Assembly: GCF_032050975.1 (NCBI RefSeq) | Contig: NZ_CP116967.1 | Location: 1,485,001 to 1,549,000, forward strand | Length of the DNA stretch: 64,000 nt | Direction of reading: 5' to 3' | Origin: Candidatus Nitrospira allomarina | GTDB lineage: Bacteria > Nitrospirota > Nitrospiria > Nitrospirales > UBA8639 | Shown here: positions 9,798 to 18,385 of the stretch, one piece after another | How positions within the stretch are numbered: the stretch's first letter is position 1 | Layout: each line of letters opens with the position of its first letter | The notes under the pieces: model-generated | The model's input: only the letters and a program-made list of their open reading frames with translations | What the model was told of the DNA's origin: nothing | Database searches by the model: none | Position numbers and translations under genes: made by a program

Positions 9798-10718
9798 GTG
9801 AAGACCGGCCGGCTGACACTGACAGCGAAACGGCTTCAACGAGCCGTGCAGCATGTGAAAGGAGAAGTCCACTGGAACGAATCCCTGGCGCCTCTTCTGT
9901 CGTTGCAGGTGGGCGGCCCTGCGGATGTCCTGATCTTTCCCCTGGATGTGGAAGACGTCATTCGCGTGCTCGTAGGCGCTCGAACAGAAGAGATTCCCTT
10001 TGTGGTCTTAGGCGGGACCAATGTGGTCGTTCGCGATAAAGGGATTCGAGGCATTGTCATGCAATTGAAACACTTAACCGGGATACATGAGGAAGCCGGT
10101 CACGTGGTATATGCCCAGGCGGGGGTGCGGTTGCCCAGATTAATGCAATTTGCGGTGGGGCATCATCTGTCCGGAATGGAGTGGGCGGCGGGGATTCCGG
10201 GAACCGTCGGTGGAGGGGTGGTGATGAATGCCGGTACGCGGTTAGGGGAAATGCAGGAGGTCTTGTCTGCGGTTGATTTGGTGAATCTTCGTGGACATCG
10301 TGTACGAGTGGAGGCTTCCAACATGTCATTTGCGTATCGGAAGGCAACGCTCCCCAAAGGCGTCGTCGTTGGCGCGTGGGTCCAGTTGGCTCTCTCAGAT
10401 AAAGCGCAGGTGGAGGCGAAAACCAAAACCTATCTGCAATACCGGCGGGAGACCCAACCGTTAACCCTTCCGAATGCCGGGTCCGTGTTTAAAAATCCGC
10501 CGGGGGATTCTGCCGGACGGTTAGTTGAAGCCGCAGGGCTAAAGGGCGTGCGGATTGGTGATGCTGAAGTATCGACCAAACATGCCAACTTTATTGTGAA
10601 TAAAGGAGCCGCCACCGCCGACCAGGTCTTGGCTTTGATACGAAAAGTCCGGCAAACCGTGGCGAAAAAGTTTGGGGTCCGGCTTCAGCTTGAATGGAAA
10701 ATTATTGGAGAATCGTAG
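9798..10718 (+). CDS. murB: UDP-N-acetylenolpyruvoylglucosamine reductase (MurB)
   Basis: MurB is an NADPH-dependent flavoenzyme that reduces UDP-GlcNAc-enolpyruvate to UDP-MurNAc. The 306-residue length fits the shorter type II MurB. FAD-binding features include LQVGGPADV, VLGGTNVVVRDKGIRG, and GMEWAAGIPGTVGGGVVMNAG. The catalytic-serine region NAGSVFKNPPGDSAGRL and the following LVEAAGLKGVRIGDAEVS are intact. The start is GTG at 9798. The gene sits between murC and ddl, 38 bases after murC. Confidence 0.95.
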   Translation: MKTGRLTLTAKRLQRAVQHVKGEVHWNESLAPLLSLQVGGPADVLIFPLDVEDVIRVLVGARTEEIPFVVLGGTNVVVRDKGIRGIVMQLKHLTGIHEEAGHVVYAQAGVRLPRLMQFAVGHHLSGMEWAAGIPGTVGGGVVMNAGTRLGEMQEVLSAVDLVNLRGHRVRVEASNMSFAYRKATLPKGVVVGAWVQLALSDKAQVEAKTKTYLQYRRETQPLTLPNAGSVFKNPPGDSAGRLVEAAGLKGVRIGDAEVSTKHANFIVNKGAATADQVLALIRKVRQTVAKKFGVRLQLEWKIIGES

Positions 10719-10779
10719 AGATGCCAGGGTTGATAGTGGTGACGAAAAGATGCAGTCAGAGTGAAAGGCTTATTACAAG

Positions 10780-11763
10780 GTGAAGACACAGAGAATGATG
10801 ACACAAAAATCTTTGCGAATCGGTGTGCTGATGGGTGGATCTTCAGCCGAGAGAGAGATTTCGCTCAAGACGGGGCGTTCAATCTGTGATGCGTTAAAAC
10901 GACGTGGATATACGGTCATTCCCATTGAAGTCGATGCCACATTGCCGCATCAGATCCGGGCAAAAAAGATTTCGGTGGCCTTTCTTGCCTTGCATGGACC
11001 CGGAGGGGAAGATGGCACGGTTCAGGGGATGTTGGAAGTCATGAAGATGCCGTACACCGGATCGGGCGTGACGGCGAGTGCCGTCTGCATGAACAAGGGA
11101 TTGACGCGCGTGGTCCTTCAGGCTGCCAAGGTACCCGTTCCGCCGGGTATGACCGTATCCGGTAAAATCATCCCGGTTCGTCCACCTCCCAGCTTAGGCT
11201 TGCCTGTGGTGGTGAAGCCTTGTGCGGAGGGGTCTACGTTTGGTGTCTCGATCGTGCGCAAGCCATCTCAATGGAAGGAGGCCATGCAAGAAGCCTATCG
11301 ATATGGGGAGCAGGCAGTGGTGGAAAAATATATTCCCGGTCGGGAAGTAGCGGTGGGCGTTTTTGGCAACGAGGTCTTACCCGGCGTAGAAATCATCGTT
11401 CCCGGGGGCTTTTACGATTTTACGGCCAAATATGGAAAGGCGGCAACTCGTTATGAGTGTCCGGCATCGCTTACTTCAAAACTGGAAAACCTTCTCCGTG
11501 ATTACAGTCTTCGTGCTTATCAGGCGTTAGGGTGTCGGGGTGCCGCTCGAGTCGATTTTCGCATTCATACCAACGGACGTCCGTATATTCTTGAATTGAA
11601 CACCATTCCCGGCATGACCGAACGGAGTTTGCTTCCCATGGCAGCGGCACAGATCGGGTGGGACTATGATGATCTGGTTGAACGGATTTTGCGTGAGGCT
11701 CTACCGAAAAGGCTGGTACCGTCCTCCGGGAAAATAAGGAACACCAGGAGTTCTGCGTCATGA
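10780..11763 (+). CDS. ddl: D-alanine--D-alanine ligase (Ddl)
   Basis: Ddl is an ATP-grasp enzyme that makes the D-Ala-D-Ala dipeptide used by MurF. Visible motifs are GSSAEREISLKTG near the N-terminus, LHGPGGEDGTVQGMLE, the ATP-grasp PVVVKPCAEGSTFGVS, and the C-terminal metal and substrate site RVDFRI then ELNTIPGMT. The longest reading uses GTG 10780; ATG 10795 or 10798 also give a complete protein, and which is used cannot be settled. The stop overlaps the ftsQ ATG by four bases. Confidence 0.94.
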   Translation: MKTQRMMTQKSLRIGVLMGGSSAEREISLKTGRSICDALKRRGYTVIPIEVDATLPHQIRAKKISVAFLALHGPGGEDGTVQGMLEVMKMPYTGSGVTASAVCMNKGLTRVVLQAAKVPVPPGMTVSGKIIPVRPPPSLGLPVVVKPCAEGSTFGVSIVRKPSQWKEAMQEAYRYGEQAVVEKYIPGREVAVGVFGNEVLPGVEIIVPGGFYDFTAKYGKAATRYECPASLTSKLENLLRDYSLRAYQALGCRGAARVDFRIHTNGRPYILELNTIPGMTERSLLPMAAAQIGWDYDDLVERILREALPKRLVPSSGKIRNTRSSAS

Positions 11764-12581
11764 TATCGGGAGAATCCCTCAACACGAAACGGCCTCGAAA
11801 AAACCGGCCCCTTAAAAAAACTGGAGGACCGGGGAAAGCGAAGTCGTCATCGAGAGCCCTGCGGGTCCGGCGTGTCGTGATCGGAGGTGTCCTGGCCTGT
11901 CTGATTGTGGTGATTGTAGTAGGAGGACGGCAGGTGATGCAGTGGGCGGATGAGTGGACGGAAATCCAACAGATCACGGTTGTGGGTTTGGATCGAGTCA
12001 CGCGCGATGAAATTCTGACGAAGCTGGACTTAGCGCCACAGACCAGTTTGTTCTCTGTGGATTCAGAGCTGCTCGCGACCCGGTTGGAATCGCATCCGTG
12101 GATCGGGTCGGTCGACTTTGAGCGGGTGTTGCCTCATTCACTGGTGATAAAGGTGACTGAGCGTCAGCCGGCAGCGGTGTTTGGGTCACCAACCGAACCC
12201 TATTATTTGGATGCAGAAGGGTATCTGTTGCCGAAAGGGAAGGTTCAGGCAGGGACGACATTGCCCATTGTTGATGGGGTGACCTCCACATTCATGACAG
12301 AGCACCAAGCCGAAGGCCATCGACGCGCCAAGCAGGGTATTCACATTGCTGAGTTACTGTCCCGGCAGTTTTCGGGCAGGCCACGGATTGATGTGTCGCA
12401 ACCTCATACAACGATCGTGGATCTACCCAATGTCCGGTTTCAATTCGGGCGTGAGGTGGAAGACCAGTGGCAACGATTTTTGGTGTTGTATCCCACCGTG
12501 AAGGATAAAATTGAAGGTCGGTCGCAAGAAGTGGATTTGCGATTTGCTCAAAAAGTCATTTTTCGCAAGAGGACACTATAG
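11760..12581 (+). CDS. ftsQ: Cell division protein FtsQ/DivIB
   Basis: FtsQ is a bitopic inner-membrane protein that links early and late divisome parts in the periplasm. The 273-residue protein has a very basic cytoplasmic tail (residues 1-40), a single membrane helix at about 41-60 (VVIGGVLACLIVVIVVGG), a POTRA domain starting at IQQITVVGLDRVTRDEIL, and the FtsQ domain with VIKVTERQPAAVFG. ATG overlaps the ddl stop (ATGA), so coupling is likely. The ddl-ftsQ-ftsA-ftsZ order is classical. Confidence 0.93.
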   Translation: MISGESLNTKRPRKNRPLKKTGGPGKAKSSSRALRVRRVVIGGVLACLIVVIVVGGRQVMQWADEWTEIQQITVVGLDRVTRDEILTKLDLAPQTSLFSVDSELLATRLESHPWIGSVDFERVLPHSLVIKVTERQPAAVFGSPTEPYYLDAEGYLLPKGKVQAGTTLPIVDGVTSTFMTEHQAEGHRRAKQGIHIAELLSRQFSGRPRIDVSQPHTTIVDLPNVRFQFGREVEDQWQRFLVLYPTVKDKIEGRSQEVDLRFAQKVIFRKRTL

Positions 12582-12584
12582 GAC

Positions 12585-13838
12585 ATGACCAAAAAAGAAC
12601 ACATCGTCGTGGGACTGGACATCGGGACAACAAAAATTTGTGCGGTGGTGGGGGAAATCCAGGATGATCGCTCCATTCATGTGATCGGAGTGGGCTCACA
12701 TCGTTCAAACGGGTTGAGAAAAGGCATGGTCGTCAACATGGACAGTACCGTGGAGTCCATCAAGCGGGCCGTGGAGGAAGCAGAATTGATGTCGGCGGTC
12801 CAAATCAATTCCGTGTATACGGGGATTGCGGGAAGCCATATCGGGAGTGAAAGTGCGCAAGGCGTGGTGGCCTTAAAAAAACGAGAAGTGACCAAGGCGG
12901 ATGTCCGTCGGGCCGTCGATACAGCACGAGCCTGCGCCGTGCCGGCTCCAGACCGCCAAATTCTTCATGTGCTTCCTCGGGAATTTATTGTGGATGATCA
13001 GGAAGGGATTCGCGATCCATTAGGCATTGCGGGATCACGGTTGGAAGTCGACGTGCATATTGTGACCGGGGCGGTCACCTCGGCACAAAACCTTATCCGG
13101 TGTGTCAGCCGGGCGGGATTGGATGTCGTCGATATTGTGTTACAGCCGTTAGCCTCCAGCGCGGCCGTGCTGACCCATGAGGAAAAAGACCTGGGGGTGG
13201 TGATGGTGGATATCGGGGGAGGTACCACCGATATCGCGATCTTTGTCGAGGGGTGTATCCGGCACTCGGCGGTTCTTCCCATCGGAGGGAGCCATCTCAC
13301 CGGGGATCTGGCAATGGGATTGAAAACCGCGCCGGAGGAGGCGGAAAAAATAAAACTGAAATATGGAGTGGCCAGTAGTCTCTTTGTGAATGAGGACGAA
13401 GCCATTGAAGTGCCGAGTGTCGGAGGACGGCCGCCCCGGGTTATGCCTCGAGCCTTGGTCGCGGAAATTCTTTCTCCACGGGTGGAAGAAATGTTCGAGC
13501 TCGTACTTCGTGAAATCCGTCGTGCCGGGTATGACGGCATGCTCGTGGCTGGAGGCGTGTTGACGGGAGGAACCTCGCTACTTCCGGGCATGGCTGAAGT
13601 GGCGGAACACGTCCTGAATCTGTCGGTGCGGTTAGGGAGGCCAATCGGGGTGGAAGGTTTACGGGAAATAGTCAGTAACCCAAGCTACTCGACGGCGGTC
13701 GGGCTTATCGTCCATTCGGTGAGTCACGAAAATGAGTTTGAACTAGTGGGCCCTGGAGCCGGCAAAGGCAAAAAATCCGGGCGTTGGGCCGGTGGCCTGG
13801 TCGGAAAAATGAAGGGATGGATCATGAACTTTTTTTAA
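12585..13838 (+). CDS. ftsA: Cell division protein FtsA
   Basis: FtsA is an actin-fold ATPase that tethers FtsZ to the membrane. The 417-residue protein shows the phosphate-1 loop GLDIGTTKICAVVG near residue 10, the SHMA-type insertion domain, the phosphate-2 loop VMVDIGGGTTDIAIF near 208, and an adenosine loop AGGVLTGGTSLLPG near 325. The C-terminus ends in an amphipathic LVGKMKGWIMNFF, the expected membrane-targeting sequence. It follows ftsQ after three bases. Confidence 0.96.
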   Translation: MTKKEHIVVGLDIGTTKICAVVGEIQDDRSIHVIGVGSHRSNGLRKGMVVNMDSTVESIKRAVEEAELMSAVQINSVYTGIAGSHIGSESAQGVVALKKREVTKADVRRAVDTARACAVPAPDRQILHVLPREFIVDDQEGIRDPLGIAGSRLEVDVHIVTGAVTSAQNLIRCVSRAGLDVVDIVLQPLASSAAVLTHEEKDLGVVMVDIGGGTTDIAIFVEGCIRHSAVLPIGGSHLTGDLAMGLKTAPEEAEKIKLKYGVASSLFVNEDEAIEVPSVGGRPPRVMPRALVAEILSPRVEEMFELVLREIRRAGYDGMLVAGGVLTGGTSLLPGMAEVAEHVLNLSVRLGRPIGVEGLREIVSNPSYSTAVGLIVHSVSHENEFELVGPGAGKGKKSGRWAGGLVGKMKGWIMNFF

Positions 13839-13950
13839 ATCATGCCAAGAAAGGAGGATCATGGATCCGTGCCTACTTCGCGAGCCAAGGTGAGTCATCA
13901 TTTAAATGTCCCCACGGGTTAACAGGGGAGTGGTAGAAAGGAGGAGTCGT

Positions 13951-15147
13951 ATGTTTTCACTGTCTGATGAGGAGCAATCGGTTATTAACATCAAAGTTGT
14001 TGGTGTCGGAGGTGCCGGGTGCAACGCGGTGAATACGATGATTGAAGCCGGCTTAAGCCGGGTAGAATTTGTCGTGGCCAATACCGATTTGCAGGCCCTG
14101 GGCCGCTCGCTTGCGTCGTACAAAATCCAATTGGGTCCGGAACGGACGCGGGGCCTGGGGGCAGGAGCCAAGCCGGAGATAGGGAAAGAATCGGCAATGG
14201 AAAGTGAACACCAAATCCGTGAAGCCCTGGAAGGAGCGGATATGGTCTTTGTCACGGCAGGGATGGGTGGAGGAACGGGCACGGGCGGTGCTCCCGTTGC
14301 CGCAAAGATTGCCAAAGAGTTGGGCATTCTCACGGTGGGGGTGGTGACCAAACCCTTCCAATACGAAGGAAACCGGCGGACCAGCTTTGCCGAAGAAGGG
14401 ATCCGTGAATTAAAAAAATACGTGGATTCCCTCTTGATCATTCCCAACCAGAAACTTCTGGGAATGGTCGATAAAAGTACGCCGCTTGTGGAGGCGTTTA
14501 AGATTGCGGATGATGTGCTGCGTCAGGCCATTCAAGGAATTTCTGATGTCATTACCACTCCGGGTTTGGTCAATGTGGATTTCGCCGATGTGCGAACCGT
14601 CATGGGCTATTCCGGGCGTGCGGTGATGGGGATGGGAACGGGGCGAGGTCCGACCCGAGCCAGCGATGCGGCCAGACTAGCCATTGCCAGCCCCTTGCTG
14701 GAAGATGGAAGCGTGGAAGGGGCAAGAGGATTGTTATTGAATATTACCGGCGGGCCCAATCTCACGTTGCATGAAGTAAACGAAGCGTCCAATATTGCCC
14801 GGGAAGCGGCAGATCCTCAAGCCAATATCATCGTGGGTCAGGTCATTAATCCCGAACTAGGGGATGAATTAACCGTGACAGTCATTGCCACAGGATTCGA
14901 ACAGACCGAGTCGGTCATGCGGTTTTCCAATGCGCATCAACCGACCCTTGTGGTGGAGCCTGTCAAAAAGCCCGCACTCGTGGCTGTGCCTGCGGAAAAT
15001 GGGGCTAGCAACGGTTCTGAGGATCTCGATCGGCCCACCTATATGCGACGACAGGCGACTGCCAGACCGATTCCCGAAAAGACCAGCCTGTTGGTGGATG
15101 ATGATTGGGATGTGCCGACTTTTTTACGGAGGAAAGCGGAGAACTAA
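13951..15147 (+). CDS. ftsZ: Cell division GTPase FtsZ
   Basis: FtsZ is the tubulin-like GTPase that forms the Z-ring. The tubulin signature GGGTGTG lies near residue 105, preceded by [16 protein letters not shown] and followed by the synergy loop with [12 protein letters not shown]. The C-terminus ends in [15 protein letters not shown], matching the conserved peptide that binds FtsA. An upstream in-frame ATG at 13906 would add 15 residues, but ATG 13951 is preceded by a strong AAAGGAGG at 13938-13945 and gives the normal 398-residue length. A 112-base gap after ftsA may hold a promoter. Confidence 0.96.
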   Translation: MFSLSDEEQSVINIKVVGVGGAGCNAVNTMIEAGLSRVEFVVANTDLQALGRSLASYKIQLGPERTRGLGAGAKPEIGKESAMESEHQIREALEGADMVFVTAGMGGGTGTGGAPVAAKIAKELGILTVGVVTKPFQYEGNRRTSFAEEGIRELKKYVDSLLIIPNQKLLGMVDKSTPLVEAFKIADDVLRQAIQGISDVITTPGLVNVDFADVRTVMGYSGRAVMGMGTGRGPTRASDAARLAIASPLLEDGSVEGARGLLLNITGGPNLTLHEVNEASNIAREAADPQANIIVGQVINPELGDELTVTVIATGFEQTESVMRFSNAHQPTLVVEPVKKPALVAVPAENGASNGSEDLDRPTYMRRQATARPIPEKTSLLVDDDWDVPTFLRRKAEN

Positions 15148-15151
15148 TCCC

Positions 15152-15908
15152 ATGAATGTGGAGAAACGTCCCTTCCCTAAGGGATCGGGAGTGTCTGATG
15201 ACGGATTGACGAGTGATATGATCCCTGTGCGGCATTTCTTCGGGACCCGGAGTACGCCGGTAGGGTTAGCCACTCATATACAACTTGGGCACATTGCGAG
15301 CGGGCCGCGGGAGTTTCCTGCTGTCGTCGCGCTCAAGCAAATCCATAGTACCCGGGTGGTCGTCATCCACACCCATCGGGGGCTAGGGGCATTAGACCAG
15401 GCCGAGGGGGACGCGTTGGTCACCAATCAACCTGAAACCCTGGTGGTCGTGCGCACCGCGGATTGTGTCCCGGTGCTGCTGGTCGAGAAGGCCAGGGGAG
15501 TGGTTGGTGCCATTCATGCCGGATGGCGCGGCGCCGTGGGGCGGCATCGTGGCAGAAACCATCCGGTCTTGCGTGAATGAATTCGGGGCAAAACCGGAGC
15601 ATATGCATTTGGCGATCGGTCCCTCTATCGGACCGTGTTGTTACGAAGTCGATGAACAGGTCATCAACCCGTTGCGAAGCCGGTATCCAGCGTGGCCCGG
15701 GGTGCTTCAAGAAACCCGCGAAGGCAAAGGGTTCTTAGACCTCAAACAACTGATCTATCACCAGATCCGCGCCGGTGGAGTTCCTGACTCTCAGATTGGA
15801 CGGGTGGACCATTGCACCCATTGTCGGGACGATCTCTTTTATTCTTACAGGCGGGAGGGGCAGGTGAATGGGAGCATGTATAGTGGAATTATCCTGCCTG
15901 CTGCCTAA
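15152..15908 (+). pseudogene. pgeF: Peptidoglycan editing factor PgeF/YfiH (multicopper polyphenol oxidase fold), interrupted by one frameshift
   Basis: The YfiH/PgeF family acts in the cytoplasm; the E. coli member corrects peptidoglycan precursors carrying L-Ser instead of L-Ala. Expected zinc-site residues are visible: His in LKQIHSTRVV, Cys in TADCVPVLL, His in HAGWRGAV. After HAGWRGAV the frame breaks at a GGGG run (15538-15541). Dropping one G restores GGIVAETIRSC and the rest of the family sequence, including AIGPSIGPCCYEV and CRDDLFYSYR, to the stop at 15908. Both halves are otherwise intact (about 251 residues joined). The frameshift is therefore either very recent or a homopolymer sequencing error. 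Confidence 0.85.
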
Positions 15909-16453
15909 GGATTGATCTCGCTTGCCGGGAGTGGCAAGGTTGTATGCGATGTAGGGACGCATCGCTGACCCCATTTTAAGCGATTCGCCCCACCTTGTGG
16001 TTTCCAAGAAAAAGTGCTGGTAGAAGAGGGCATGGCATTGGTGCCCCCAATTATTGAGTCAATGTGAAGTTCTGCGTTGCCGGGTTTCGTCCCGCAGGCC
16101 AGGATTTGCCTGAGGCGTCTCGAAGAGCGCGACTATTGTGGTGCAGGCAAAAGGCATCAAAACCATTGACGCCCCGTCTGGCCTCATGAGAGGGACGACG
16201 CGAGCCTGTGGAAGGCGGACCCACTCGCGGAGTTTTTCCTGAGTTGGGTCGAAGGACTGAAAACAAGGCCCGCCAGCAGATGAGAGCATCCCTCCCTTGG
16301 GCCAGACGGCAGGCGTCGGACCATGGGAGATGAACCATTCAGGGCTCCACATGAAAGAGCGAGGAGTCCAATATTCAGTCTGTCCTCTTTTATCCCTGCC
16401 CGTGACTCAAGCGGCAATCCCGTTTACAATAGAAGTCATATGAAAAATCTTCG
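15909..16453 (+). other. 545-base intergenic region carrying repeat copy A
   Basis: No protein gene was recognised. Bases 16074-16319 are copy A of the structured repeat described separately. The reading frames here belong to repeat sequence and do not resemble proteins. The segment 16320-16453 leads into yggS and has no clear promoter. Confidence 0.6.
16074..16319 (+). repeat. Structured dispersed repeat, copy A
   Basis: This is the most divergent full-length copy. It begins GCGTTGCCGGG and ends AGGCGTCGG. A first stem-loop pairs TTTGCCTG with CAGGCAAA, then comes the conserved AAAACCATTGACGCC. The outer stem pairs GACGCC (16168-16173) with GGCGTC (16312-16317) and the next stem GTCTGGCC (16176-16183) with GGCCAGAC (16300-16307). 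The innermost part keeps the CACTCGC loop motif but has a longer insertion than the other copies. It has the same orientation as copies B-E. Confidence 0.75.
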
Positions 16454-17203
16454 GTGTTCTTGTTGAAGGATGGCCACGTTTCCAACTCCATTACCCATAG
16501 GATTCAGATTATCCAGGAGAACATCCGGCAGGCCGCCGTTCGTGTCGGGCGGGATCCTTCCGGAGTTCGGTTGGTGGCGGCGACCAAAACCGTCCCCGCC
16601 GTCAATTTAGAGGAAGCCTATAGGGCGGGGGTGCGAATATTTGGAGAAAACCGCCTTCAGGAGGCTCAGGAAAAGCGACAGATTCTGGGGCCACGAGAAG
16701 GCTTAGTCTGGCACTTCATTGGTCGGATGCAACGTCGGAAACTCAAAGATCTTGTCGGGAATTTTTCGTTGCTGCATTCCGTGGAAAGTCTGGAGCAGGC
16801 CGAGAATATGGATGCCGTGGCCGGGAAAATCGGGATTCAACAAGCCGTGTTACTCGAAGTGAATGTCGGGGAGGAAGCCAGCAAGGGAGGATTTACCTCA
16901 CAGGAGGTGGAAGCCAGGATAGAGGAGCTGGACCGGCTCCCTCACCTCGAGATCCAGGGGCTCATGACGCTTCCGCCTTGGAAAGAAAATCCTGAAGACG
17001 TTCGTCCCTATTTTACGCAAGTCAGTCGATTGCGAGATGGGCTGGCCCGACAGACATGGCGTCGTGTGCGGATGACCGAATTGTCCATGGGCATGTCTCA
17101 TGACTACGAGATCGCGATAGAAGAAGGGGCGACGATGGTTCGGATCGGCACGGCTATTTTTGGAAGTCGAGGGAAAGCCGTCAGTCCCAACTCGGTGGGA
17201 TGA
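16454..17203 (+). CDS. yggS: YggS/PROSC-family pyridoxal-phosphate homeostasis protein
   Basis: This family binds PLP and affects vitamin B6 and amino-acid balance without a known catalytic role. The fold is an alanine-racemase-like barrel of about 230-250 residues. The PLP lysine is in the LVAATKTVP motif, followed by FGENRLQEAQEK, WHFIGRMQRRKL, and the C-terminal ELSMGMSHDYEIAIEEGAT and RIGTAIFG. The longest reading starts at GTG 16454; TTG 16463 would be closer to the family start, and no good ribosome site decides. The gene is commonly found next to yggT and divIVA after ftsZ, as here. Confidence 0.9.
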   Translation: MFLLKDGHVSNSITHRIQIIQENIRQAAVRVGRDPSGVRLVAATKTVPAVNLEEAYRAGVRIFGENRLQEAQEKRQILGPREGLVWHFIGRMQRRKLKDLVGNFSLLHSVESLEQAENMDAVAGKIGIQQAVLLEVNVGEEASKGGFTSQEVEARIEELDRLPHLEIQGLMTLPPWKENPEDVRPYFTQVSRLRDGLARQTWRRVRMTELSMGMSHDYEIAIEEGATMVRIGTAIFGSRGKAVSPNSVG

Positions 17204-17518
17204 CAGGGCCGATGTCGATAACGCTATTGAATATTTGAAAAGATTTCCGTTTGTCGGCATGTGGGAAATCCAAAGCCATACAAAAAAAGAGTGTTCAAGA
17301 AGGCACGTCCAGCAAAGCCGCAGCCACTTGGGCGGAGGGCCCGTATAAGGAAGTACGTGAGGCCGGCCAAGTGACGACCTGCCTGTGCGAAGCCGTTTTC
17401 CGCCTTTGTCGCCCCCTTTGGCGAAGGGGGCTCGTCGAAGGCAGGGAACCCCGCTGGCGGTCCCTTCGGCCAGACTCAGGGCATGCTTTTTCATTATTCT
17501 TATCTGTAAAGGAGGATC
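17204..17518 (+). other. 315-base intergenic region with strong hairpins
   Basis: No gene was recognised. At about 17411-17431 GCCCCCTT and AAGGGGGC form a perfect hairpin. Around 17460-17483 the motif TCCCTTCGGCCAGACTCAGG can fold on CCCT/AGGG and resembles the short CCCTTCG...CAGGG palindromes found in many bacterial intergenic regions. An AAAGGAGG at 17509-17516 serves the next gene. Confidence 0.5.
17411..17431 (+). repeat. GC-rich perfect hairpin
   Basis: GCCCCCTT pairs with AAGGGGGC around a TGGCG loop. It lies between yggS and the YggT gene. It lacks a T-tract, so a simple intrinsic terminator is not well supported; a short palindromic repeat is as likely. Confidence 0.5.
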
Positions 17519-17818
17519 ATGTTTATTGCCGGTAACGTTCTACAGGCGATTGCGACCATCCTGGATACGATTTTATGGATCTATATGTGGGTTATTATTA
17601 TTCGAGCCTTGATATCCTGGGTGAACCCCGATCCCTGGAATCCTATTGTTCAGTTTTTAGAAAGAATGACGGAGCCGGTCCTTTCTCAAATCCGGCGTCG
17701 GGTTGGCATGCTCGGGTTGGGAATTGATTTATCTCCGATCATTGCTATCCTTATTATTATGTTTTTCCAGATTGCCGTGGTAGCATCTTTGAAGGATCTC
17801 GCGCTCAGAATGCACTAG
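17519..17818 (+). CDS. YggT-family integral membrane protein
   Basis: This 99-residue protein has two hydrophobic segments, about residues 8-30 and 70-92, and the family stretch IIIRALISWVNPDPWNPIVQ in between. YggT proteins are linked with cell division, osmotic stress and membrane organisation, but the reaction is unknown. The start ATG 17519 has an AAAGGAGG Shine-Dalgarno with short spacing. It is followed by divIVA 24 bases later, a typical order (yggS-yggT-divIVA). Confidence 0.9.
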   Translation: MFIAGNVLQAIATILDTILWIYMWVIIIRALISWVNPDPWNPIVQFLERMTEPVLSQIRRRVGMLGLGIDLSPIIAILIIMFFQIAVVASLKDLALRMH

Positions 17819-17842
17819 CCGGTGAGGGGGAAAGGAGTCGTC

Positions 17843-18361
17843 ATGAAAATTACACCGTTGGACATTCAGCATAAAGTCTTTGATACCCAATGGCGAGGTT
17901 ATCACAAGACGCAGGTGGACCAATTTTTGGAAGAAATCGCCGAGTCGGTTGAGGAACTTACCAAGGACAACCTGGTGCTCAAAGAGAAATTGTCCGGGAA
18001 GGATGATGAAGTGGGTCAGCTCAAACGAGCGGAAACCACGCTGACCAGTACGCTTATTTCAACCCAATCCTTTGTCGACCAACTCAAGCATGGTGCCCAA
18101 CGGGATGCGGATCTTTTGGTGAAAGAGGCGGAGTTGAAAGCCGAAGAAATTCTGGCGCAAAGCCGGGCCGAACTTGCCGAAATGCGTCGAATGATCTCGA
18201 CACTTAAACAGCAGCGGGCGCTGGTGCTGGATCGCCTACGGTTGACACTGAGTTCCTTCCATCGGTTAGTAGAAATTGAAGAGCGACCGGACGACGCGTT
18301 TGAAGGGGAAGGCGAGCCGGAAATGAGTGCGGAGCGAGCCTCCCATCGGGAAGCCGGCTAG
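17843..18361 (+). CDS. divIVA: DivIVA-domain protein
   Basis: DivIVA proteins are coiled-coil scaffolds that sense curved membrane and recruit cell-pole or septum proteins. The N-terminal lipid-binding motif ITPLDIQHKVFDTQWRGY, with DVDQFL-like KTQVDQFLEEIA, is clear. It is followed by long heptad-rich segments to about residue 130 and an acidic tail. A GTG at 17822 is open in frame, but ATG 17843 has AAAGGAG at 17831-17837 and gives the usual start (172 residues). DivIVA is best known from Gram-positives but also occurs in several diderm phyla beside yggT. Confidence 0.9.
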   Translation: MKITPLDIQHKVFDTQWRGYHKTQVDQFLEEIAESVEELTKDNLVLKEKLSGKDDEVGQLKRAETTLTSTLISTQSFVDQLKHGAQRDADLLVKEAELKAEEILAQSRAELAEMRRMISTLKQQRALVLDRLRLTLSSFHRLVEIEERPDDAFEGEGEPEMSAERASHREAG

Positions 18362-18385
18362 ACGTTTCGACCTCCTCAGTACATT

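Noticed and set aside
13906-13950. Upstream ATG extending ftsZ by 15 residues
   Set aside because: The ATG at 13951 has a much stronger AAAGGAGG and gives the normal FtsZ length; the extension is not conserved-looking.
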